Shown piece after piece: positions 11,517 to 23,410 of a stretch of DNA of 64,000 bases. The DNA is from Theobroma cacao (taxonomy: Eukaryota; Streptophyta; Magnoliopsida; Malvales; Malvaceae): the NCBI RefSeq assembly GCF_000208745.1, contig NC_030858.1, positions 32,647,301-32,711,300 of the forward strand, read 5' to 3'. Every line of letters starts with the position of its first letter. Position 1 is the first letter of the stretch. Made by a program: the position numbers and the translations under genes. The notes beneath the pieces were generated by a model. It was not told the origin of the DNA and searched no databases. It was given only the letters and a program-made list of their open reading frames with translations.

Positions 11517-14500
11517 AATATATATATTGAAATGTATTGTAATTTAAAATATCTTAATTTTTCTTAAAAATGTGTGTTATATAAGTCCAATGATAGCCTT
11601 TGATTTGATATAAAGGGGACACAATTAGTTATCTTGGGTTTTAGGAGTAGCTAGTTTTATATGATTTATTTATGATATTATGCATGCCTTATAATTATTA
11701 TAAAAGATTCTAGGATAAAGCATTATTGTAGCACAAAATTATTGGCTTTCTATATGCGTAGAGAAATCAACTAGAAAAAACAAACAAAAAAGTGATGAAT
11801 ACCCATAATAGCAAAACCATGAGTTTGCTGAATGTTTGTGGCTTAACAACACAAGCCTTAAATTAATGGTAGTTGGCTAAACCATTGCAGACGGAACTAC
11901 ATTGAAATGGGGAGAAATGTATAGCCTACGACCTACCTATAAAAATCGGAAGTATTTCTTATAATGGGGTTATGATTAATTATTGCATGGGATAAGCTGT
12001 GGGTATATATTCTATCTATAAATTTGCAGACCGAGTAAACTTACATTTTTTGCCGCTGTGCTGAAAGCTTCCCTGTGGCTGATGTCTGGATTACTAGCCT
12101 TGATCCTTTGGATTTCCTCCCTAAAATGTAAGAGCCCAGAAAAGGAAAGTGAGAGAGAGAGAGAGAGAGAAGAGTCATATATGATTCATATTTAAGTAAT
12201 CATGAGATTTTGTTAAAACTTACTTAATGAACCTGTTATATGCAGAAGGAACACGCTGTCTCTTCTCAGGGGCTGCATTATGGATCATATAGTTCATCAA
12301 ACATCTAATAAGCAAGCTTAATCAAACAAAATACTAGATTTAGAACATCTATTCTCATCAACAGTCTATTAATTAAGGCTTCATATCTTTTCTATTGTGT
12401 TGAGAATAATAGCAGATTGCTTTGAATCTTAGGGACACCAGGACTGATGATCGTGTAATCCACACATACAATCCAAACAAGTAAGGTCGTAACATTCCAA
12501 ATGTCAATCTGTCTGGTGGTCCCGTTGCTCTTCAGTGTCAAAGCTTTCTAATCAATCATATTTGTGTGATCATATAAATGTGCTAAACCATAAAATCCAA
12601 AATGGTGGCGAGTTTCCCTCTTCTTCAAACTCTGTAGACTGTTTCTTATTCCAAAAGGGTAGCAAATGTTTCTGGTGGCATAGGCAACCAACATTTTTGG
12701 CCTGTGAAATCTTTGACAGGATAGGCAAGTATAGGCTTGCAGCCAGGGTTCTCAATAATGGTCTATTTACATGCAAGCAACCTGAAAGGCAAATGGCAAT
12801 TTGCTTCGAATTCCTTCTAATAAAGAAATAACAGACTGCAATATGTATGATCATTTAACGTATGTTCGAGGGCAAACTTCCTCTGGTTTAGGGTGGTGTA
12901 GGGTACTGTTAATAATTAATGTGGAGTAAAATTTGTTATGTAAGGTCACCATCTTGGAGGGGCCGTGATTGGAGAGGAGAGATCAGATGAGTTGCTTTGC
13001 TTAAGGTGTTTCTGAAGACGAAAGCTCATAAAGTGGCCCTATTGACAATAAGGTGATTGATTCTACTTGATTATTCACTATTGCCAGTTGTGTGGGAGAC
13101 ACGTTTCTGTTCGGAGTTTTCCATCATAAACATAGCCTAAGTAGGTGGTTCTGCATTTAACCCTTTGGTATCAGTTATGCATAATAACATATACTGAAGG
13201 GTACCTTAATAATGTATTTGAATGTAACATGTTTATATGCTTTAACACATACAGTATGTATTTCTCTGAGAGAGAGAGAGAGAGACTAACGGCGAATTGG
13301 AGGCATTCTTGGAGCTTCATGCTCTGCAGAATCAAATGCAGAAAACTTGTTGCATTTGGAAGAAGACCCACACTCCTTATTTGAATGATCCTGATCAGTG
13401 TTTATCTGCTCCTTCTGCAGCCCCTCTCAAAACAAAACAAAGAAGTAAATCATCCAAACACAATCCCTTTCTTTGGCCCACAAAGCTTTTAAGTAGCATT
13501 TTTTAAGAAGCTAAAGTAGGCCTGGATTGAAGTAGCACATACAAAGACCAAGGTACACATTTAGCAAAAAGGCCTTATAAAAGAAACCAAAGGTTGGAGA
13601 AATAAGTAGAGGAAAGAGGTCAAATCAACTGAAACAACAATAATTGTTTCATATTGTTTTTTGAAAACACCAGAGTATCTTATCAGCTGAAAGGGTTAGG
13701 AACCCATAAAATAATATGCTTTGGAATCTTTGGTCACTGAAAAAAATGTATCTTTCTTGTCTTAAATACAACAATTCTTTAATAAATTATTCTTGTAATT
13801 GAATTTATTATTCAGAAACTCATAAGAAAGTCCCAGGAAAATGGGGGCCAAAAGAATCTGAAAAATACCTGAGCATCTTGAATGGGAACTGTTTGAAGTG
13901 AAGTTCCCATATTTACAGACAGCAGATTGGCACAATGCCCACATCTAACAGTCACAATGTTGAACAAACTGGTGCATGGAACACTGACCTGCAAATATTA
14001 CCATTTTGGAATGTTATCAATGCTATAACCTGCAAGCTTAATAAAGTAATGAGAACTGGTCAGCAGCAACAATGTCTCAAGCTTTTGAGTTTTATCTGCA
14101 GCCAGCCAACCCTATCTTTCCCTTTTGGTCATAGAAAGAGTTGAGGCAGATGAGATTTGATAATCACAAAATTCATGAATGTTGCATCATACAATATCAA
14201 ACCCTAGAGGAAAATAAAGAAACGTTTTCCTTTTCTAGTCCCCAGATCTGCCATTTTCAGAATATCCAAACACTAAAGTTTAATTATGCAGAAGCTTGAA
14301 CTCTCCCACCAAAACAATTTTGAAAGAAGGGGAAGGAAAAGAGAGAGCGAGAGAAGACTCATGAAGTAATATTTTCCGTGATAAACTATATGAATCTCTT
14401 TCAATTTTCTTTCAGGGTCCCTTTTATAATGGGAAGAATCAAGGGAGTTAGAAATGATAGCAGGTGCCAAAACATATCAGACCTCACTCGCACAGATCAC

Positions 14501-16179
14501 ATGGGCAATAACTATAACTACAAGGACTTCTCTCAATATCTGTTTTTCCTTTCGGTGCGCCTAACTTTTCTGCCTGACACCGCAAGCAAGATGATAAAAG
14601 AAAAAAAAAATTTAGCCCGGAGAGAGAGAAAGAGAGATAGATGAAAACGACGTGACTGGAACGGAAACCATAAAGGCCATCACCAGTAACCACAGCTATC
14701 AAAGATGGTCATTGAATAAAGAAAAGATAAAATCATGAATGGTGATCGATTTCTGATCTTTGTGCAGTGTTTAGGATCTTGTATTTAAAATGTGTTTCTT
14801 TTTTTCTTTCTTTTGGCTTGGGAGAGGAAGGGGAAAAAAAATGAAAGGGATAGGAAGGAAGATATATAGAGAGATTGGTTTCGAAAGGGGGTGCTTAACA
14901 TAGGCATGTTATGATGAAAGGAGGTTGAAAAAAGAGAGGAAAAGCACTTGGGGTTATGGCTATAGCCATGATTTCTCTTTGACAGCTCTCTCCACAAGTT
15001 CTTGTACAAAGAAAGAAAAACACTCTTTTTTGTACTTAAAGGTCAAACAAACCTGAAACTATGCAACAAATAATGAAAGAACTTGGTTTATATCGATCAC
15101 AAAAAAGAAGAAAAATGCTGTCTTCCTTCAGTGCCTTGGTATTTTAGAACAGAAGCACCCACCTCCACCTCCTGAACAGAAAAGATCTAGAAAAACAACG
15201 ATTCTAGTTTCCATCAGATGGAAACGGTTCAAAAGGGTTCTTGATGCATCTGTAGTAGAGAAGTATAGCTGATAATAAAGACCAAGTTACTGGTAATGAG
15301 AATTTCTAGTGGATACAAAAGCAAGTGGTAGGCTTGCATTTACAGTAGTAGTATTAGTACATCAGACATAAAATACCATGAACACCTTGAAAGGTAGAAG
15401 AGGAAAGATGCTCCAACTTGACTTGTGGCTTGACCTGGAAGAACCCTAAGACTGCTTACCCTAAAGAAGCCCTAGTCATAGCTATATCTTGAAAAGCTTA
15501 TCGCCAGAGGTCTTTGGGATTGCTTCTCTTTGAACCATCGAAAACTCAATTGGCCAAGCCTCGTTTGCTTGTTTACGAGAGATCAATCATTGAAGGATTT
15601 CCAAATCATCAAATTCTCACTTTCTTAACTTCCTTTGGCCTTCCGCAAATGATTTCACACTGTGCTCCATATACATAGTACTTGAGCTTGTTTTAGATGG
15701 GAATTTTGAATCTTGTTGGAGACTTTGAGACAAAACCAGGCTACGATTTCTCATAAAATATGACATAAGAAACAGAATCTTTAGCTATTTTCCAAATAAA
15801 ATCAGGAAAATCTCATGATCCATAAACCATGATAGGTAAAGTGAAATTTTTTGCCAGAAAAGGACATTCTATAAATTGGGTTAGAAGAATTCATTTTCCA
15901 TATTTGTAGCTCTTTTCAGGCGAATTCCGACCTTGTTCTTCAAGAAAAGAACCAAAGTCATTTCAGCTACAAAAGGGTAACGCTGAAACAAGCCAGTCAC
16001 GGCCAATTCAGTTCCCTTTTGCATAAGACATGGGGAAAAAGAAAAGGAAAAAGAAAAGGAAGAAGATACATATAAAGAGAAAGAAATAATAATAGAATTC
16101 AGTGCTGTACCGCTAAAATGGTGTTGCAGAAGTTGCAGTGAACATAACAAACACGTTCAGATGACAAGTCCAGTGACAT
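9315..16179 (-). CDS. YAB2: YABBY2-class transcription factor, 6 exons, complete
   Basis: YABBY proteins are nuclear plant-specific regulators of abaxial identity and blade growth in lateral organs. Exons in transcript order: 16179-16111, 13988-13869, 13414-13291, 12272-12224, 12120-12045, 9425-9315. They total 549 nt (182 aa) with GT-AG junctions and consistent phase. The start reads [20 protein letters not shown]. The C2C2 zinc finger uses Cys15/18 and Cys39/42 (CNFC...CGHC), followed by [15 protein letters not shown] Ser/Cys-rich linker with [12 protein letters not shown] follows. The HMG-like YABBY domain (about residues 105-158) runs [31 protein letters not shown] and [13 protein letters not shown]. 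The [17 protein letters not shown] start and SLQTVP motif mark the YAB2 class over FIL/YAB3, YAB5, CRC or INO. Length matches the family (about 184 aa). Intron 1 (2.1 kb) and intron 5 (2.6 kb) are large. A CT-rich leader lies upstream. Confidence 0.97.
11408..11528. repeat. Compound TA microsatellite with one unresolved base
   Basis: About 120 bases of nearly pure (TA)n with short interruptions, inside intron 5 of the YABBY2 gene. One N sits at 11465, so the array length and sequence there are not reliable. Confidence 0.95.
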
Positions 16180-16548
16180 TTTTTCTATGTTTCTCTCTTT
16201 TTTAAAACAGTGTTGTAAGTTTGTATTCCCCTAGAACAAGGAAGAGAAAGAAATACAAGTAGTGTGGATCAAGGTTGAAGAATTGATGAAGAGGAACAGG
16301 AATAAGAACAAAGAGAGCTAGGACGACAAACAAGAAAATTATTGTTTTTCTTTTCTATTTTGTAAGTGTAAATTTTTAAGACAGAGAGATTTGAGAAGCG
16401 AACAAAAAATCTGATAGGACTAGTCTGGTCGGGGGAGAGAGAAAGAGAGTAGTGAAGTGGGGGTGGAGAGAGTGGAAGGAAAGTGGGTAATTTTATTACT
16501 AGATTATTTTTATTTTTCTCTTCCTTTTGTAATGTGGTAGCATATGGA

Positions 16549-16593
<45 letters not shown>

Positions 16594-16910
16594 GGGGTTG
16601 GGTGGCGTTATGATTGAGAGAATGAGTGGGTGGGAGTCACCCATCCCTTAACCATCCTGGCTTTCTGTAGCGGACGAGGGGGGCGAGATATTAATGCTTT
16701 GGAATGTTTTAGGGATGTGAGAGAAAAGAGGGAGTAAGAAACGAAAGAAAGAGGAACAGGCTTATATTGGGATATGAAAAGAGAGTTTTTTTGGGATTAT
16801 GAAGTCCGTGTTGTTTTCATTTTTTCTCACAAGTGATGACAAAGTGGTTGTCTGTGTGAGGGAGGAAGTTGAAAAAAACCTAAGAGTGGCCATATTTAAA
16901 CTTGCTCTCT
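16180..16910 (-). promoter_or_regulatory. Putative YABBY2 leader and core promoter
   Basis: Upstream of the YABBY2 ATG the minus strand is strongly CT-rich, including an uninterrupted (CT)n run at 16554-16590. Plant 5' leaders are often like this. Two TATA-like elements are visible on the minus strand: AATATAAG near 16763-16770 and TTTAAATATG at 16891-16900. Either would give a leader of more than 500 nt. The true start site cannot be fixed from sequence alone, and a leader intron is possible. Confidence 0.4.
16554..16590. repeat. GA/CT microsatellite
   Basis: Uninterrupted (GA)n on the + strand, about 37 bases. It lies in the putative transcribed leader or proximal promoter of YABBY2, where GA/CT tracts can serve as GAGA-type binding sites. 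Confidence 0.9.
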
Positions 16911-17499
16911 CCATAGCTTTATCTTTCAACTATTTCTTCTTCGTAACCTTTTCCTAATTTCTTGTTTTAAACTTTTTGCCAGTTGATTACAACATCTTAA
17001 CATCCTAAAGTCTAATGACTTGACTTTAGGTGAGCACTTCCTCAATGTTAAACCATTTCATCCTTACTTCATTACATATGTAGTTAGTGAGTTATAATCA
17101 AATTTATTGACAGATTAGAGGTTATTTTTAATGGTAAAACACTAAAACTTGGGTTTTTTTAGGCCTAATTCAATTTGTAAAATTCGTATAGGCATTTTGG
17201 GCCGTTATACCCATAGATACATTATAGCATTGGGCATATCAACACAAAAACACACCAGGCACAAGTGCCTGTAGTAATCAACCTTTACAAATTTAATGAA
17301 AACAATGACTCAATTTTCAACATCCTCTACCCAAAACTTCCCCTTTTCCCTGGCTGATTCAACCTTCACACCACAAAACGAGAAATGCCAGCAATGCAAT
17401 CATTTCAACCGTAGCTCACTCTTACCTCAAGGACATCTAATCCAAACACTTGCAATAAAACATAGACCTTGTACACCACAACAGAAAAACACAGTCAAG

Positions 17500-19116
17500 A
17501 ATCAAGGTTAATCATAGACATATAATAAGAGACCAGTATTGGGCAGACATGAGACAAGACCAGAGATATGGAGATGGGTTTGGGAAGGTTTAGCTCCTCC
17601 AAAAGTGGAGATCTTTGTTTGCCAATTAAGGCGGAGTAGAGTGGGAGCAAAGGAGGCGCTTGTAAAAGGGGAACTTTTGAGTAGGGACTCCACCTTGTGC
17701 ATGTTATGTAAAAATGAAATTGAAAACACTGACCATTTATTTTTTTCATGTACAGAGGCATGGAAAGTTTGGGCACTACTTGTAACAATTGGGAATCAAA
17801 TGGATTGCCCCAAGAGAGGCCTCATTGTTCATCCTAGCATGGTGTGGGCTCGAAACCAAGGGAGAGCATGCCAAGGCATGGCGTAGGGAAATATACGCAA
17901 TTATTTGGTCTATTTGGTTACATCAAAATGAAATGATGTTCAGAGGGAAAATTTGAGATATAGAATAAACGTTTAACATCATTAAGCTTAGAGTTGCATG
18001 GTGGCATAAAGCAAAACAACTTAATGAGTTGTCGTTAATCATAGATATACTAAGACAATCCCACTTGACAAAGGAACCTCGAAAAAGAAAAAGTCCAAGA
18101 ATGCATAACATGTGGATGCCTCCACCGATAAGCATTTTGAAGTTTAATGTGGATGGCTTTGCCATAGGGAAATTGGGAGTTGCTGCAATAGGAAGGGTAC
18201 TTCGTGATGACAAAGGTATGGTGAAATTTATGTTTTCTAAAGCAATTGGGATGATAGATTCTAATTGTGTTGAGTTATTAGCAATAAGAGAGATGTTTAT
18301 TGTCTTTGTCGCCTCACAATGGGCTCAAAACCATTGTTTTCTTATCGAGAGTGACTCATCAAATGTAGTCAGTTGGGTGCTTAATCCTATTTTCACTCCT
18401 TGGAAATTTAGTAATTTTATATTGCATATAGAATCATTGAGCTCATAGATTAACAAGCAAAAAATCTAACATATTCTACATGAAACTAATAGCTTAGTTG
18501 ATCAATTAGACAAAGTAGGATCACAAACACAATTGTTCCAATAATTTATAAGAGAAATGAGCAACTACGCCAACATTTGATAATGTCAATGTCAAGGGTG
18601 GATGAAGAATAATTCACATGTGATTATATATGTAAATTACTAGTAATTACCCTAACATATGGAGACAGAGGTTGTTGAGAGCAATTGAAGAAGGTGGGAC
18701 TGCTACATATATGAAATTGATCATTGGAGGAATTTTTGGCTTTGCTATTATAATAATAAAGCAACGTGCGAACAACAAAGACTTTAACTTACACTAAAAT
18801 TGTTTGATACCTGACTTTTCTTTCCTTCTTCTATGAGTTTCTCTCTGCTTTGATTTGCTTGGCCTGGGATTTGACAATGGCTCTGTAGGCTCGGGATGAC
18901 AGATTTTTTCTTTATATAGTATAACTCGAGGGTGTTTCCTTAGGTTGTGTTGTGATGATGTTCTTGATTGTTGCCATTTTGATCTCATCACAATCTGAGG
19001 GTGTTGCTGAACTTGTATAATCTGTTTCGATGCTACTTATTTGCAGCTCTAGCCTTCTATGGCTTTTTTTGTATAGCAAGTTATTAATGAGATCTTATCT
19101 ATCTTTCAAAAAAAAA
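17500..19116 (+). mobile_element. 5'-truncated LINE: zinc-binding RT tail, RNase H, 3' end
   Basis: Remnant of a plant L1-type non-LTR retrotransposon. Around 17539-17886 the frame encodes a zf-RVT-like segment (WVWEGLAPPKVEIFVCQLRR..., then CMLCKNEIENTDHLFFSC). Around 18029-18448 it encodes an RNase H-type (RVT_3) domain (ILKFNVDGFAIGKLG..., VELLAIREM, ESDSSNVVSWV). The two are in separate frames with a break between them, so the copy is dead. The 3' end has the usual TTAATGAGATCTTATCTATC stretch followed by a short poly-A near 19108-19116. No reverse transcriptase core is present. Confidence 0.85.
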
Positions 19117-19203
19117 TTTATTTGATAAAAGTTCCCAAAGAGGTTTATGAGAGAAGGTTACAAGCTATAGCTATAGGAGTTTAATTAGGGACAAATAGAA
19201 AGG

Positions 19204-21050
19204 ATGGCAACAAGCAAGGGAAAAGATAAGGAGAACCACGAGTTATACAATCCATACAAAATCATGTCAAACTTTATAAATAATCTGTTGCCCCAAGTTG
19301 GTAAGTGATCGCTTAAAGATAATTGTGACCAATTTGGTGTAGTGGTTGATGTTTTTATTCCCCATTAATGGTTGACTAGGGGAAGGCATTTCGGTTTTGT
19401 TCGGTATCGATCCTTATCGGAAGCTCACCAAGCAACATGGAATTTAAATGGATTTTGGCTACTTCATTACAAATTTGGCACCAACATAGCTAGACAAATC
19501 CGTACAGCTCTTTCTGGAGAAGAAAATTTAGTAACCAAGAAGCCTCTAGAGACATGTTTGCAAGGTGTATGTCAAACTGTCACATAAAACTAACCTTGAT
19601 GTCCTTAAAGGAAACAACATAAACACTTCAAAAGAAGCAATTCCTATCAAACCCATACCTTTCTGTAGTAGCTTTATTAATGAGGAAGTTTTCCATTGGC
19701 TTCAAAACTACTTAGTTGGGCATAGTAAGAATTACTTTGAACTTAAGGCAATTGTACACCAAATAGAGCAAAAGGGGAAGCATGCCATTACTATTAGAAG
19801 ATTAATGGGCTACACATTCTTAATTTCCTCTTTAAATAATGAAGCTTTGGAGGAATGACATTTGAGAAATTAGGAATGGTTGAAGGAGTGGTTTTCCAAG
19901 CTAGAAAAATGGTCTCCCAAACATAGCTTAAAATAGAGGAGATTCTAGCTTTCTATAATGGGCATGCTTATTCATGCTTGGAATCAAGTCACTTTCCAAA
20001 ACATAACAGGTCTTTTTGGTGACTCAGTTTGTATAAAGGAGGAAACTCAAAAGCTCTAACCATTTGAGTATGCTTTATTATTGATTAAAATTGAACACTT
20101 GCAAACGATATATGATGAGGCACGATTAACAATTAATAACAAGTCTTTCAATATTAACATTTATAATATCTTACCTAAATTTGTGCTCAAATTCTCGATG
20201 TGGTTCAAGTGAAACAACTTATCTAGCATTACCAGTTCTTTCTCTGTAGACTCAATTGTTGGTGATGAAGAAGGTCATTCATGGCAACCTAATGTACCCA
20301 TCTTCCCTACACATATTATGTCTTTATTTGACCATTCGATATATGTAATTAATATATTAAAAAATAAAGTTCCAAATGATGTTATGGTGGATTTTGAAAG
20401 GGTTGTTCTGCTCGAAAGTAAGATCCGTGCCGAATCCATTCATGGTTTCCATTTGACTCGATGTGAGCAACAATCCTACTTGTAAGCATCATTGCATGTC
20501 AATGATATACATGCCCTTAATGATACACTAGCTCTAAATATTACATGAGCTCTTAAGGCTAGGTTGAAAAACCCCATAATAATGCTGCCAAGCCAAACTA
20601 ATGTGCCCAGAAAACCTCCAACTGAAGGCTCAAAAAGCAAAGGTGACCCAGATCCAAATAGGCTTACTTTTAATACTCTACTCCTAAAGCCTATTGCAAT
20701 GGAAGCAAGTTTCAAGCTTTTTGTGATATACATGGATTTGTAGACAATAGAAAAAGACCTTTTTCGAGCCACGCACAACCCAACAGTAGTGCCTAACTTT
20801 TCTCGATCGATACCATGTTTTCCTTCTCTAATCATGCCTGATGATTCACAATAAATCAAACATTCAAAAAACCGTCATCACCATTGAGTCATTTGGGAAT
20901 GATGAGCCACCTTGACCTAAAAATTGGAGCATTGTCGAGGAGGTTGTGAAAAAAGCCAAATTAAAAGCTAGGAAAAAAAGAAAGAACAACCTAAAAAAAA
21001 AAACCAAAATGAACAGTAGCAATCAGTTGGTGGAGGAATCTCCTGTTGTT
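19204..21050 (+). mobile_element. LINE ORF1 remnant (RRM plus DUF4283-like), decayed
   Basis: A second LINE piece in the same orientation, directly after the 3' end of the previous one. An ATG at 19204 opens a Lys/Glu-rich start. After stops and shifts comes an RRM-like segment (GRHFGFVRYRSLSEA...LNGFWL, 19381-19490). A segment like the DUF4283 domain of plant LINE ORF1 follows, covering EVFHWLQNYLVGHSKNYF and the HAW..TF...FGDSVCI region near 19970-20040. The later part (20400-21050) is a low-conservation linker with many stops. No endonuclease or RT follows, so it is 3'-truncated. Confidence 0.75.
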
Positions 21051-21089
21051 TGGTCATTACTTTGCTTAAATTTCTTTTGTCATGTTTTA

Positions 21090-21260
21090 AAGTGAAAACA
21101 AATTTGAGAAACTTGTTTTCAAACTTGCCTTCATAAAAAGTTTAAATTTGTTGAAAATAATTTTTAAAAATCTAATTCACCCTCTCTTAGATATGTTTCT
21201 CATTATTATAGAGCTAATACTTCTAACAAAAACTAAGGTATCAATACTTAATGTCATCTT
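21090..21260 (+). mobile_element. Possible LTR-retrotransposon junction remnant
   Basis: The stretch around AATCTAATTCACCCTCTCTTAG (split here at 21170-21191) resembles sequence next to the primer-binding site of plant Ty1-copia elements. No gag follows. Support is resemblance only. Confidence 0.25.
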
Positions 21261-21279
21261 TACAAAAATAAAAAGGGTA

Positions 21280-23400
21280 AAATAGTATTTTTACCCTAAA
21301 ATTTTCTTTTTAGGGCTTTTCTAAAACCCCTCTGCACTTAGTCTGCCTCTTTTTGCCTTTTCTCTCAATTGTCAACCTCTCTTTACCTTTCTCACTCAAA
21401 AACATCCATTTTTTAAAATTCAATCCTAGTTTTTGATTTTGAAGCTAAGAAGAGTAAGAATTTAACTCTCAAAACTCTTCAATCCTTAGTTTTCATGTTT
21501 TAATTTTACCTTTCTCAACATATTTGGGTTTCTCTTTCTAAGGGTTTGGTGTTCAAATTGATTTTTCTCTCACTACAAGCTCACCAAGGTAAAAGGACGA
21601 TAAATTTAGGTAATTATGTTATTAGTTTACCTTTGAACAGTAGATTAACAAGCTAAAAAGTTAGATTAGACAAGATTTAGTTAAGCTTTGAACTAGCCTA
21701 GCTTCAAATTTGAGTTTATGATTGAATGATTGTTGCTATAGGATCTATTAAAACTCCAAGGATTGATTTGGAGTGAGGTGTCCATGTTTCAATTGCGTGC
21801 TAGTTGACGAATCGATCACGATGGGTAGATACAATGCTTTTAAGTATTTTAATATATATTAAACTAAGCATGTTTGTCAAATTCTTCACTTCACATGAAT
21901 TCCATGTTATGCTCATAAATTTGAAAAGTTTAAAGTTGAATTAGATGTTTTTAAATGATGTTTTCAAAGGTATATATGCCATGTAAATACTTAAACTATG
22001 TAGTAGTTTTATGCATGGAGGAGAAGCCCTTTCAAATGTTTTTCTTCCAAATAATCTAGGATGGTATGTTAGATATGTGAATTGATGGTTGAACTTTGTG
22101 TATACATGAATATGGTAGCATGTTTGGGATATAAATGTTTAATTCCCTTGTTCACGTGTGTATTGATCAATATGTAAATGATAAGAGTTTAAATGTTGAT
22201 TTTGTGTTGTGATACGTTATGGATTTGTTAAATACCACACAAATATGTTGCCTTAACGTGGGGCGTGGTACCACTTGATTGTATGTCCTACATAATGGGG
22301 GCCGTACTATTATTCGAGAAATGTCCTAAATAGTGGGGATCATACCATTATTCGTGAAATGTCCTAGATAGTGGGCATTGTACCATTATCTGCAAAATTT
22401 TCTAAATAGTGGGGATCGTACCATTCTCCATGAAATGTCCTAGATAGTGGAGACCTTACCATTGTTCATGAATTGTCTTAGATAGTGGGAATTGTAACAT
22501 TGTTCCTATGAGATGACTATTATGATGGATTTACGAAGATTGGAATTGCTAGATTGATGAATAGATTAAATTCTGAATTATGGGTTAGAACTAAGTATTA
22601 TTTGATAGTTAACAGTGTTATCTTGTTGAATTGTAGTGAAATATGACATTATCTTATTGCCTTTAAGGATAAGAAAATAGTTGGGATTGAATATTGCTAG
22701 AACTTGCCTAAATTTTTGGGTTTTATAAATGAAGTATCAATACTTCATGAATGATGTATCAATACTTCATGAATGATGTATCACTACCTAGTAAGCAAAA
22801 TGCCTTAGGAAACATTTCATGTGGGAAGTATTATTCCCTCCCAAGAAGTATCGTCATATCGATCCCTAGTGACTAAAGAGCCTTTTAGATGAAAAGTATC
22901 GATACCTCAAAGAGGGATTGATACATAAGGTACAGAACAACTTATTTTCTCTTTTTAATGGTTTTTCATTTTTTTTAACTTCCTTTTTCAATCTAAACTC
23001 TTTTGTGACTTTGATTTCAATTAAAATTTGAATTGGGCTTGTAACAACGTTATTTCAAGGATTTGGAAGAAAATTGATGGTTATCACTAAATTCATGTTT
23101 ATATCAAAATTGTGATTTATGTAAAACCTCTTTCCCTATGGCTTGTCCTTTTCCTATGTCTGCTCACTGATTTTTATAACTCACACATGAAAGATATACT
23201 TGTTTTGTTTCAGATCAGTAGCTTGCTTGACTTGCCACTTTGTGGAGAAGTTTCACAACTTGTATGTTGGTAAGTGTGGTAGAACCTTTTTTCAAGCCCC
23301 TCATATTGTTACACTTCGTTGTGGTGTTAAGTCAAGTCTTTACTATTATGTTTATATGATGTTGAACACTTTATATATGTAGCCACGAATTGGCATTGTA
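21280..23400 (+). mobile_element. LTR-like segment, probably Ty3-gypsy type, with internal tandem repeat
   Basis: There is no coding capacity over 2 kb. It contains a 38-bp tandem array (22285-22512), repeated tokens of the form AAGTATCAATACTTCATGAA (22730-22790) and related TATCGATA-like motifs. Near 23150-23220 there is a CTCACTGATTTTTATAACTC segment like the distal part of gypsy LTRs in dicots. I could not define TG...CA ends or a target duplication, so solo LTR versus internal piece is unresolved. A related segment in the opposite orientation lies at about 35950-37560. Confidence 0.45.
22285..22512 (+). repeat. 38-bp tandem repeat, about 6 units
   Basis: Each unit follows the pattern GTCCTAAATAGTGGGGATC, then a variant of GTACCATTATTCGTGAAAT. 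Six imperfect copies lie head to tail, differing at roughly 4-10 positions each. They sit inside the LTR-like segment. Confidence 0.9.
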
Positions 23401-23410
23401 CTTTATATGG

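Noticed and set aside
12535..12854. Open frames on both strands of about 95-98 codons
   Set aside because: They lie in intron 3 of the YABBY2 gene, overlap each other in opposite strands, and show no domain or homologous motif.
13886..13910. Resemblance of GGGAACTGTTTGAAGTG to miR395
   Set aside because: Only a partial match, on the wrong core, and inside YABBY2 coding sequence.
13812..13994. A small minus-strand frame starting at an internal ATG (Met-Gln-Val-Ser)
   Set aside because: The ATG lies before the splice acceptor. The conserved part is exon 2 of YABBY2, so it is not a separate gene.
6500..16900. A microRNA precursor in the long apparently gene-free stretch
   Set aside because: I looked on both strands for the mature sequences of the common conserved plant families (156, 159, 160, 164, 166, 167, 169, 171, 172, 319, 390, 393-399 and others) and found none. 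Much of the stretch turned out to be the YABBY2 gene.
22285..22512. Repeat array considered as CRISPR-like
   Set aside because: Units are contiguous without unique spacers, and the genome is eukaryotic.
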